Source: Microcella alkalica
Lineage (GTDB): Bacteria; Actinomycetota; Actinomycetes; Actinomycetales; Microbacteriaceae
NCBI RefSeq assembly: GCF_014137945.1
Contig: NZ_JACGWX010000001.1
Location: 744,001-808,000, forward strand
Direction of reading: 5' to 3'
DNA length: 64,000 nucleotides
The translations under genes and the position numbers were made by a program. The notes beneath the pieces were generated by a model, which saw nothing but the letters and a program-made list of their open reading frames with translations, had not been told where the DNA came from and did not search any database. Shown piece after piece: positions 36,784 through 43,997 of the stretch; positions within the stretch are counted from its first letter, which is position 1, and every line of letters begins with the position of its first letter.

Positions 36784-38828
36784 GAGTGACTCCTCTCGGT
36801 CAGCACGGCGATGATGCCGCCCGCGGCGACGGCGGCGGGGCCGGACACGCTCTCGCCGGTGACGAGGTCAACGCCGTGGAGCGCAAGATCGGCGAGCGTC
36901 AGCTCGGCGTCGCGGTGGTTGATGACGATCGTCACCGTGCGGCCGTCGCCGCTGCGGACGACGAGGTCGACGTCGTCGCCGACGTCGATGACGGGGATGC
37001 CCGCCTCGGCGCACGCGCGCCGCATCACCGCTCGCAGCGCGTCGGCCTCGAGCACCGTCGCGAGGTACCACGCGGCGCCCGAGCCGTGCGTCGCCCGAGT
37101 GATCGCGGGCGAGCCCGCGGCCGGTCCGCTCGCGAAGCGGTCGAGCACCTCGGCCCGCTCGGCGCGCAGCGCCTCGCTCCAGATGGTCGCCGTCGCCCCG
37201 CTCTCGAGCACGACCGCGTCCCCGGCCGCGAGCGGCCGCAGCTCGTCGATGACGATGCCGAGCAGGTCGCGGAAGGCGCCGGGGTGGCCGCCGAGGCGGA
37301 TGGCGGCGTCCTCGTCGGCGAGTCCGCTGAAGGGGGTGATGAGGACGGTCGCGCCGGAGGCCGCGGCGTGCGCGATCGTGTCGGCCGCGGCATCCGTCAC
37401 CGAGTAGAGCGTCGGGACGACGACGAGGTCGTACCCGGCGAGAGAGTCGCCCGGCCGCACCATGTCGACGGTGACGCCGAGCGAGCGCAGGGCGCGGTGG
37501 TAGCGGCGGGCCTCGGGCAGGTACTGCAGCAGCTGCGAGGGATGCGTGTCGACCTCGGCGGCCCACCGGGGCTCCCAGCCGACGACCATGGCGGCACGCG
37601 CCTCGACGCGCATCCCGACGACGGGCTCGAGCCGATCGAGGAGGGCCGAGAGCTCGACGGTCTGCCGCCAGGCCGGCCCGGTCGCGCCGGCGTGGGGGAG
37701 GAGCGCGGAGTGGAACTTCTCGGCGCCGCGCTGCGATGCGCGCCACTGGAAGAAGCAGATCGAGTCGGCACCCCTGGCGACGTGCCCGAGCACGGTGCGG
37801 GCGAGCTCGCCCTCGCGCTTGGCGTGGTTCACGGGCTGCCAGCTGACGGCGCTCGTGGAGGTCTCCATGAGCATCCACGGTGCGCCGTTCGCGAGTCCGC
37901 GCGTGAGATCGGCGCTGAAGGCGAGCTCGCCGAGCGGCTCGGCGAGGCGGTGGTCGAGGTAGTGGTCGTTGGCGATGACATCGAGGTCGCCGGCCCAGCT
38001 CCAGTAGTCGAGGGCGCTGATGTGGTCGGTAACCATGAGGTTGGTCGTGACGGGCGCGGAGGAGCGACGGCGGATCACCTCGGCCTCGGCTCGGTAGTGC
38101 GCGAGCAGCTCGTCGGAGGAGAAGCGCTGGAAGTCGAGCTGCTGGGCCGGGTTCCCGGCCGACAGCGTCGCGCGCGGCGGGAGGACGTCGGCCCACTCGC
38201 TGTAGCGCTGGCTCCAGAAGGCCGTGCCCCACGCCGCGTTGAGCGCCTCGATCGAGCCGTACCGGCGCGCGAGCCAGTCACGGAAGGCGGCGGCGGAGAC
38301 GTCGCAGTAGCAGAGGGCGTTGTGGCAGCCGAGCTCGTTGGAGACGTGCCAGAGAGCGACAGCGGGGTGCTCGCCGTAGCGGTCGGCGACGCGCTCCACG
38401 AGGGCGAGCGCCCGCTCGCGGAAGACGGGCGAGCTGGGGCACCATGCCTGACGGCCGCCGGGGTAGGCGATGACGCCGGCGCGATCGCGCGGAAGGATCT
38501 CGGGGTGTAGCCGCGACAGCCACGGCGGCGGCGAGGAGGTGCCGGTCCCGAGATTGATGCGGATGCCCGCCTCGTGCAGGAGCGCGATGATCGCGTCGAG
38601 CCCGCTGAAGTCGAACTCGCCGTCGCGGGGTTCGAGGTGCGCCCAGCCGAAGATGTTGATCGCGACGAGGTCGACGCCGAGCTCGCGCATGAGGCCGACG
38701 TCCTCGCGCCACACCTCGGGGCGCCACTGCTCGGGGTTGTAGTCGCAGCCGAGGAGGACCGACGCCGTCGGCCAGCCGGGCACGAGCGGCTCGGCGGTCG
38801 TGCGGGGGAGGGCGGGGGTGAGGCTCAC
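36780..38828 (-). CDS. Beta-galactosidase, GH42
   Basis: Cytoplasmic GH42 enzyme of 682 residues hydrolysing beta-galactosides. The opening LLGCDYNPEQWRPEVW is characteristic. The acid/base glutamate is Glu165 in WHVSNELGCH and the nucleophile is Glu322 in WMLMETSTSAVSW. A cysteine cluster (CHNALCYCD, residues 168-175) matches the metal site of many GH42 enzymes. A trimerisation domain and a C-terminal beta domain follow. GTG 38828 is preceded by AGGA. There is no signal peptide, so the substrate is imported intact. First gene of the operon and divergent from the LacI gene. Confidence 0.94.
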   Translation of the reverse strand: MSLTPALPRTTAEPLVPGWPTASVLLGCDYNPEQWRPEVWREDVGLMRELGVDLVAINIFGWAHLEPRDGEFDFSGLDAIIALLHEAGIRINLGTGTSSPPPWLSRLHPEILPRDRAGVIAYPGGRQAWCPSSPVFRERALALVERVADRYGEHPAVALWHVSNELGCHNALCYCDVSAAAFRDWLARRYGSIEALNAAWGTAFWSQRYSEWADVLPPRATLSAGNPAQQLDFQRFSSDELLAHYRAEAEVIRRRSSAPVTTNLMVTDHISALDYWSWAGDLDVIANDHYLDHRLAEPLGELAFSADLTRGLANGAPWMLMETSTSAVSWQPVNHAKREGELARTVLGHVARGADSICFFQWRASQRGAEKFHSALLPHAGATGPAWRQTVELSALLDRLEPVVGMRVEARAAMVVGWEPRWAAEVDTHPSQLLQYLPEARRYHRALRSLGVTVDMVRPGDSLAGYDLVVVPTLYSVTDAAADTIAHAAASGATVLITPFSGLADEDAAIRLGGHPGAFRDLLGIVIDELRPLAAGDAVVLESGATATIWSEALRAERAEVLDRFASGPAAGSPAITRATHGSGAAWYLATVLEADALRAVMRRACAEAGIPVIDVGDDVDLVVRSGDGRTVTIVINHRDAELTLADLALHGVDLVTGESVSGPAAVAAGGIIAVLTERSHS

Positions 38829-38852
38829 GGTGCGGTCCTGGATTCCTTCGGT

Positions 38853-38863
38853 CAACGTCGTTG
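38853..38863. promoter_or_regulatory. CAACG-T-CGTTG inverted repeat upstream of GH42
   Basis: A small palindrome 25 bases upstream of the beta-galactosidase start, in the region expected for a LacI-family operator. Supporting evidence is its symmetry and position only. Confidence 0.35.
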
Positions 38864-38873
38864 TCGCTCGAGG

Positions 38874-38894
38874 ATTCTGGGAGCGTGCACAGAC
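38874..38894. promoter_or_regulatory. Direct repeat copy 1, candidate LacI-family operator
   Basis: First of two identical 21-base copies. The core TGGGAGCGTGCACA is close to the TGGGAGCGCTCCCA palindrome bound by actinobacterial LacI-family sugar regulators such as CebR. Its location between the divergent lacI-type gene and GH42 supports an operator role. Confidence 0.55.
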
Positions 38895-38919
38895 CGAGCT
38901 GCGACGAACGCCCTGACGA

Positions 38920-38940
38920 ATTCTGGGAGCGTGCACAGAC
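38920..38940. promoter_or_regulatory. Direct repeat copy 2, candidate LacI-family operator
   Basis: Identical to 38874-38894 and offset by 46 bases, between four and five helical turns. Paired sites in the same orientation may allow cooperative binding or looping. Confidence 0.55.
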
Positions 38941-39014
38941 TAGGCGTGCCCCCGTCCGGGTGTCAACGATCGGGCGTGCCTTCCGGCGTGTCGCGCGTCG
39001 ATACACTGACCACC

Positions 39015-40040
39015 ATGACCCCGCCAGCACCGCGCCCGAAGCGCGCCACGATCTTCGACGTGGCCGCGGAGGCGGGCGTCTCGAGGGGCACCGTCTCGCG
39101 CGTGCTCAACGGCGAACCGTACGTCTCCGAGACCGCGCGCACCGCCATCGAGGCGGCGATCGCCAAGGTCGGCTACGTGCGCAACACCGCGGCGCGCAAC
39201 CTCGCGAGGCAGTCCTCCGGGGCCATCGCGCTCATCGTGCACGAGCCGCACTCGGTCTTCGTGGACGACCCCAACATCGGCAACATCCTGCTCGGCACCA
39301 ACAGCGCCCTCTCGGCCGCCGACTACCAGCTCGTGACGCTCGTGATCGAGACCGACCGCGACTCCGAGCGCGTGAGCGGCTACCTCGGCGGAGGCTTCGT
39401 CGACGGCGCGATCATCGTCTCGGCGCGCGAGGGCGACCCGATCTCGCAGGCGATCGCGGAGCTGCGGCTGCCCGCGGTGATGATCGGGCGACCGGACAAC
39501 CAGCCCCGTCTGGCCTGGGTGGGCATCGACAACCGGGGGGCCGCGCAGCAGATCTCCGAGCGGCTCGCCGCGACCGGTCGCCACCGCGTCGGCATGATCG
39601 CTGCCGGGCTCGACCGCGACTCCGGCCGCGATCGGCTCGCCGGCTTCCAGGACGCCCTGGGCGCGCGCTACGACGCCGATCTCGTCTCCCGCCAGCCCTT
39701 CTACACCTTCGACGCCGGTGTCGCGGGCATGACCGAGCTGCTCGAGCGCGATCCGGCGATCGACGGCGTCTTCGCTGCCTCCGACGCGGTCGCGGCCGGC
39801 GCGATCGACGTCCTGCGCGCGCGCGGCCGCCGTGTGCCGGAGGACGTCGGTGTGGTCGGCTTCGACGACTCCGCGTGGGCGCTGCGGAGCCAGCCGCTCC
39901 TGTCGACCGTGCGGCAGCCCGCGGCCTCCCTCGGCGCGCGCGCCGCCGAGCTCGTCCTCGAGCAGATCCGGTCGGGAGGCACGAGCGGCGACGGGGGAGT
40001 CGTGCTCGACACCGAGGTGGTCTGGCGCGCCTCGGCCTGA
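39015..40040 (+). CDS. LacI-family transcriptional regulator
   Basis: DNA-binding repressor of 341 residues. The helix-turn-helix and hinge read ATIFDVAAEAGVSRGTVSRV, with LNGEPYVSE and NTAARNLAR following, and a periplasmic-binding-like effector domain ends in VGVVGFDDSAW. It is divergent from the galactoside operon and probably controls it through the repeats at 38874-38940. TACACT (39002-39007) ends seven bases before the ATG, and no ribosome-binding site is visible, so it is likely leaderless. The upstream frame is open but carries no family sequence. Confidence 0.93.
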   Translation: MTPPAPRPKRATIFDVAAEAGVSRGTVSRVLNGEPYVSETARTAIEAAIAKVGYVRNTAARNLARQSSGAIALIVHEPHSVFVDDPNIGNILLGTNSALSAADYQLVTLVIETDRDSERVSGYLGGGFVDGAIIVSAREGDPISQAIAELRLPAVMIGRPDNQPRLAWVGIDNRGAAQQISERLAATGRHRVGMIAAGLDRDSGRDRLAGFQDALGARYDADLVSRQPFYTFDAGVAGMTELLERDPAIDGVFAASDAVAAGAIDVLRARGRRVPEDVGVVGFDDSAWALRSQPLLSTVRQPAASLGARAAELVLEQIRSGGTSGDGGVVLDTEVVWRASA

Positions 40041-40063
40041 GCCGGGCATCAGCTCGCGCTTCG

Positions 40064-40075
40064 TAGACTGAGCGG
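40064..40075 (+). promoter_or_regulatory. Leaderless-type promoter of the carboxypeptidase gene
   Basis: TAGACT (40064-40069) ends six bases before the GTG start at 40076, in the 35-base gap after lacI. Confidence 0.55.
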
Positions 40076-41377
40076 GTGCACCGCCGATCCCTCGCCCTCG
40101 TCGCCGGGATCACCGCCGGCTCTCTCGCGACCGGCGCGGGTCTGTACTCGAGCTATGCGCTCATGACGCCCGTCCCCGCCGTGGCCGGGCACGTGATCGA
40201 GAGAGCGATCATCGCCACGCCCGTCGAGACCGTCGCCCTCCCGGGCTACGGAGCGAGCGCGATCGGGCCGGTCGACGAGCGCGGCGCCGTCTACGCGGGC
40301 GTCGATGTCGACACCGCACGACCCATCGCGTCGATCACCAAGCTCGTGACGGCGCTCGTCGTGCTCGACCGCTCGCCGATCGCCGCCGGCGAGAGCGGAC
40401 CGACGATCACCCTCGACGCCGCCGCCGGCGCGCTCGACGAGGAATACATCGCGCGCAACGGCTCGTACGCTCCGGCTCGCGAGGGTCTGCAGCTGACCCA
40501 GCGTCAGATGATCGATCTCATGCTCGTGTGGTCGGCGAACAACTACGCGGACACGCTCGCGATCTGGGCGTTCGGCTCGATCGAGGCCTACGTCGAGGCC
40601 GCAGCCGAGTGGATCGATCGGGAGGGCCTCGAGGAGCTCAGGGTCGCCGACGCGACCGGGTTCTCGCCGCAGAGCTCGGGCACGCCGCGAGCACTGCTCG
40701 ACCTCGCCCGCCTCGCGGTCGCGAACCCCGTCGTCGCCGACTCGGCCGGACTCGAGCGCATCGACGTGCCGGGCGTGGGCGTGTTCGAGAATCGCAACAC
40801 CGCGCTCGGCCTCGACGGCGTCACCGGCCTCAAGACCGGCACGACCCAGGAGGCGGGCGCCTGCCTGCTGTTCTCGGGACGTACCGAGGTCGACGGCGAG
40901 CTCGTCGAGACCGTCGGAGTCGTGCTCGACGCCGACGTGCACGCACGGGCCGCCGCCGATTCGCGCACGCTGCTGACGAGCGTCGTGGACGACTACCGCT
41001 CGGTGGAGCTCGGCACGGCAGGAGAGGTCGTCGCCCGATGGCGGGCGGCCTGGGGGGACGAGGTCGAGCTGCGCATCGCCGACGACGCGCGCGAGCTCGT
41101 CTGGGGCGAGGCGACGAGCCAGACGTTCGTGCCGACGCCCGCGCTCGCGCCCGGTGGCAGGGCGCCGGAGGATCCGCTTATGATCGTGCAGCTCGGCGAC
41201 GAGCAGCTGGATGTCCCGCTCGAGTGGAGCGGACGGATGGGCGGCCCTGACGTGTGGTGGCGGCTCATGCGGCCGCTGCGGGAGTGGGGCATCCTCGAGG
41301 AGCAGGTCGCGCGGCGCCCGATCGCCCTCCGCGCGGTCAGCGTCGCGGCGAGCCCGCCTCCGGCCGCTTCGCGGTGA
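40076..41377 (+). CDS. D-alanyl-D-alanine carboxypeptidase (S11 penicillin-binding protein)
   Basis: Cell-wall enzyme of 433 residues trimming peptidoglycan stem peptides. The N-terminus MHRRSLALVAGITAGSLATGAG is a basic tip plus one hydrophobic segment (signal or anchor). Active-site motifs are SITK (SxxK, near residue 86), SANNYAD (SxN) and LKTGTTQEAG (KTG). After the catalytic domain, roughly residues 310-400 form a region without a recognised family. Starts with GTG 40076. Its last 41 bases overlap the convergent SGNH hydrolase gene. Confidence 0.9.
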   Translation: MHRRSLALVAGITAGSLATGAGLYSSYALMTPVPAVAGHVIERAIIATPVETVALPGYGASAIGPVDERGAVYAGVDVDTARPIASITKLVTALVVLDRSPIAAGESGPTITLDAAAGALDEEYIARNGSYAPAREGLQLTQRQMIDLMLVWSANNYADTLAIWAFGSIEAYVEAAAEWIDREGLEELRVADATGFSPQSSGTPRALLDLARLAVANPVVADSAGLERIDVPGVGVFENRNTALGLDGVTGLKTGTTQEAGACLLFSGRTEVDGELVETVGVVLDADVHARAAADSRTLLTSVVDDYRSVELGTAGEVVARWRAAWGDEVELRIADDARELVWGEATSQTFVPTPALAPGGRAPEDPLMIVQLGDEQLDVPLEWSGRMGGPDVWWRLMRPLREWGILEEQVARRPIALRAVSVAASPPPAASR

Positions 41378-42113
41378 TGAGATCGCCCGACGACTGGTGT
41401 CGGATGCGCCGCACGACCCACGGCACGAGGTGCTCGCGGGCCCAGCCCAGATCCTCGGTGCGCGCCTGACGCCACGTGCGGCCGGGCAGCGGCTCGGGGC
41501 GCATGGGCTGCAGGTCGTGCTCGATGCCGAGAGCGCCGAGCGTCGCTCGCGCGATCGTGTGATGCCCGAGGGACGAGAAGTGCAGGCGGTCGGGGTGCCA
41601 CATGCGGGAGTCCTGCAGCTCGCGCAGCGCCCACATGTCGATGACGATTGCATCGCGCTTCGCGGCGACGTAGCGGAGGTTCTCGTTGTAGATCGCGACC
41701 TTGCCGCGCACGCGCCGCAGCACGGGCGTCATGCCGATGTCGGGGCCGGTGAAGATCACCACGGTCGCTCCGTCGGAGCGCAGGCGCGCGATGGCGTCGT
41801 CGAATCGCTGGGCGACCTCGTCGGGGTCGGTGCCGGGCCGGAGGATGTCGTTGCCCCCGGCGGAGATCGAGATGAGGTCGGGGCGCAGGGCGAGGGCCGG
41901 GTCGATCTGCTCGTCGGCGATCTGCTGCAGCAGCCGCCCGCGGACGGCGAGGTTGGCGTAGGCGAAGTCGTCGGTGCGCTCGGCGAGCTGCTCGGCGACG
42001 CGATCGGCCCATCCGCGGTGTCCGCCGGGGGACTCGGGCTCGGGGTCCCCGATGCCCTCCGTGAACGAGTCGCCGATCGCGACGTACCGTGACCAGGGGT
42101 GCAGCTGAGACAT
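41337..42113 (-). CDS. SGNH/GDSL-family hydrolase
   Basis: The 258-residue esterase-like protein carries the four block motifs: YVAIGDSFTEG (nucleophile serine), a glycine in LAVRGRLLQ, ISAGGNDILRPG, and HPDRLHFSSLGHH with the catalytic acid and histidine. No signal peptide is visible. Substrate unknown; homologues act on acylated sugars or lipids. The ATG at 42113 follows TAGGAG. The C-terminus overlaps the carboxypeptidase gene convergently. Confidence 0.9.
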   Translation of the reverse strand: MSQLHPWSRYVAIGDSFTEGIGDPEPESPGGHRGWADRVAEQLAERTDDFAYANLAVRGRLLQQIADEQIDPALALRPDLISISAGGNDILRPGTDPDEVAQRFDDAIARLRSDGATVVIFTGPDIGMTPVLRRVRGKVAIYNENLRYVAAKRDAIVIDMWALRELQDSRMWHPDRLHFSSLGHHTIARATLGALGIEHDLQPMRPEPLPGRTWRQARTEDLGWAREHLVPWVVRRIRHQSSGDLITAKRPEAGSPRR

Positions 42114-42269
42114 GCTCCTATCGTCGCAGAGGTTCACGGGTGGCAGGCACAAGTCGAGGCGACTCCCGGGCGCCTCCGGTCCGCGCTTCGGAACCTGGGA
42201 GGATTCTGAGACCCTCGCACCCCTCGATCGGGGGGTGTGCTTGACTATCGGCCGAGCGATTCCACCGAG

Positions 42270-42281
42270 TCGTTCGAACGA
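42270..42281. promoter_or_regulatory. Perfect palindrome upstream of the stress membrane gene
   Basis: TCGTTCGAACGA, a 12-base perfect palindrome 45 bases before the start at 42327 and 23 bases after a TTGACT (42241-42246). It may be an operator. It is not an actinobacterial LexA box, which has the half-sites in the opposite order with a four-base spacer. Confidence 0.35.
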
Positions 42282-42326
42282 AGGCTGAGAGTCCGCTGGC
42301 TCTCGCCACAACGAAAGGACAATCCC

Positions 42327-42596
42327 ATGGGTTTCCTCGCTTTCCTCCTTCTCGGGCTCATCGCCGGCGCGATCGCGAAGCTCATCATCCCCGGCAAGCA
42401 GGGCATCGGCTGGCTGATGACCCTCGTCCTCGGCGTCCTCGGTGCGCTGCTCGGCGGATGGCTCGGCAGCGTGCTGTTCGGCCGCGGCCTCGAGGAGTTC
42501 TTCGACCTCGGCACCTGGCTGCTCGCCATCGGCGGCGCGATCATCGTGATCCTCATCTACGCCGCCGTCACCGGCCGCAAGGGCCGTCGCGCGTAA
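42327..42596 (+). CDS. GlsB/YeaQ/YmgE-family stress response membrane protein
   Basis: Small 89-residue membrane protein with three hydrophobic helices and the glycine-rich family pattern FLLLGLIAGAIAKLIIPG and GVLGALLGGWLGSVL. Members are induced in envelope or stationary stress; the molecular function is unclear. ATG 42327 follows GAAAGGA. A UUCG-loop terminator follows, so it is probably monocistronic. Confidence 0.9.
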   Translation: MGFLAFLLLGLIAGAIAKLIIPGKQGIGWLMTLVLGVLGALLGGWLGSVLFGRGLEEFFDLGTWLLAIGGAIIVILIYAAVTGRKGRRA

Positions 42597-42615
42597 TCGC
42601 GACCAGTACCGCTCA

Positions 42616-42647
42616 CGGGGGCGGATCGCTTCGGCGATCCGCCCCCG
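42616..42647 (+). terminator. Hairpin terminator with UUCG tetraloop
   Basis: A 14-base-pair perfect stem (42616-42629 with 42634-42647) closes on a C(UUCG)G tetraloop. The trailing sequence begins TTCG. Confidence 0.85.
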
Positions 42648-42670
42648 TTCGCGTGTCCGTTCGATCGCGG

Positions 42671-42705
42671 CGGTCGGCGGTCGGCGGTCGGCGGTCGGCG
42701 GTCGA
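42671..42705 (+). repeat. Five tandem CGGTCGG heptamers
   Basis: Four exact copies of CGGTCGG and a fifth ending in A, located between the terminator and the dinB -10 region. The copy number is likely prone to slippage. Confidence 0.85.
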
Positions 42706-42720
42706 TGCCAGGATGTCCGC

Positions 42721-43986
42721 GTGAGCAAGCAGGACGGCAGCGGGCGGCAGGTCACCGTCGCACCGACCGACGACACGAGCGCGAGCATCCTGCACCTCGA
42801 CATGGACGCGTTCTTCGCGTCGGTCGAGCTCCTCGAACGGCCGGAGCTGCAGGGGAAGCCGGTGATCGTGGGCCATCGCGGCGCGCGCTCGGTCGTGACG
42901 GCGGCGACCTACGAGGCACGCCGCTACGGGGTCAACTCGGCCATGCCGATGGCCATCGCCCTGCGCCGCTGTCCGAACGCGATCGTGCTCGAGCCGCACT
43001 ACGACCGCTATCAGCACTTCTCGCGTGAGGTCATGCGGATCCTCGGCGACACGACGCCACTCGTGGAGCCGCTCTCGATCGACGAGGCGTTCCTCGATGT
43101 GCGCGGCGCCATTCCGCTCTTCGGGCCGCCGTTCGCGATCGCGACCGCGCTGCGCGACCGCATCCGGCGCGAGACGGGCCTCACCGCCTCGGTCGGCGCC
43201 GCCGCGACGAAGTTCGTCGCCAAGCTCGCCTCCAGCAGGGCCAAGCCCGACGGCCTGCTCGTCGTGCCCGAGGCCGACACGCTCGCCTTCCTCCATCCGC
43301 AGCCGATCTCCGCGCTGTGGGGCGTGGGCGCCTCGACGGAGGAGCGCCTCTCCCGCCTCGGGCTTCGGACGATCGGCGACCTCGCCACCACGCCGCTCGA
43401 CTCGCTGCGCGCCGCGATCGGCGACGCAGGCACGATGCGGCTGCACGAGCTCGCCTGGGGCCGCGATCCCCGGTCGGTCACGCCCGGACGGGACGAGAAG
43501 TCCATCGGCCACGAGGTGACGTTCGAGCGCGACGTGAGCGATGCCGTCGCGCTCGACCGCGAGCTGCTGCGCCTGTCGACGCGCGTCGCCGAGCGCCTGC
43601 GCCGTGGCGGCTGGGTCGCGCGCACCGTCGCGGTCAAGATCCGCTTCGGCGACTTCCGCACCATCACGCGGTCGCGCACGCTCACCGAGCCGAGCGATGT
43701 GGCCGAGCGGCTGTCGCGCGAGGCGCGCGCGCTGCTCGCGGAGGCGCGCCCGGTCGGCACGGGCATCCGCCTCATCGGTGTGCGCGCCGAGAACCTGCTG
43801 CCTGCCGGATCGGTGGCTCGAGGTCTCTGGGATGACGACGAGCCATGGCGCGAGACCGAGACGACTCTCGACGCGGTCACCGAGCGGTTCGGGCGCGGAG
43901 CGATCCAGCGAGCATCCCTGCTCTCGCCGGGGGAGCGGCGCCGGCGCTCGGCGCTGTCGACCGACGATGTCGGGAGCCTCGACTAG
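42721..43986 (+). CDS. dinB: DNA polymerase IV (Y family)
   Basis: Translesion polymerase of 421 residues. Catalytic motifs are intact: HLDMDAFFASVE near residue 26 and PLSIDEAFLDVRG, then steric-gate and thumb regions with ALWGVGASTEERL, and the little-finger domain with SIGHEVTFERDV. The GTG at 42721 begins MSKQDG. CAGGAT (42709-42714) ends six bases upstream, suggesting leaderless transcription. No LexA box is present upstream, unlike imuA. The helicase gene starts 12 bases after its stop. Confidence 0.94.
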   Translation: MSKQDGSGRQVTVAPTDDTSASILHLDMDAFFASVELLERPELQGKPVIVGHRGARSVVTAATYEARRYGVNSAMPMAIALRRCPNAIVLEPHYDRYQHFSREVMRILGDTTPLVEPLSIDEAFLDVRGAIPLFGPPFAIATALRDRIRRETGLTASVGAAATKFVAKLASSRAKPDGLLVVPEADTLAFLHPQPISALWGVGASTEERLSRLGLRTIGDLATTPLDSLRAAIGDAGTMRLHELAWGRDPRSVTPGRDEKSIGHEVTFERDVSDAVALDRELLRLSTRVAERLRRGGWVARTVAVKIRFGDFRTITRSRTLTEPSDVAERLSREARALLAEARPVGTGIRLIGVRAENLLPAGSVARGLWDDDEPWRETETTLDAVTERFGRGAIQRASLLSPGERRRRSALSTDDVGSLD

Positions 43987-43997
43987 CATCGGGTCGA

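Noticed and set aside
30463-40040. Galactoside locus as horizontally acquired island
   Set aside because: Composition and codon use look like the surroundings; apart from the IS element there are no integrase, tRNA or repeat boundaries.
42270-42281. TCGTTCGAACGA as a LexA box
   Set aside because: Half-sites are in the wrong order and there is no four-base spacer; the true SOS box is at 55297-55312.
42671-42705. Heptamer array as a CRISPR
   Set aside because: Units are contiguous with no spacers and only seven bases long; no cas genes are in the window.
42613-43989. Long minus-strand open frame opposite dinB
   Set aside because: It is exactly antisense to intact dinB, with simple-sequence composition.
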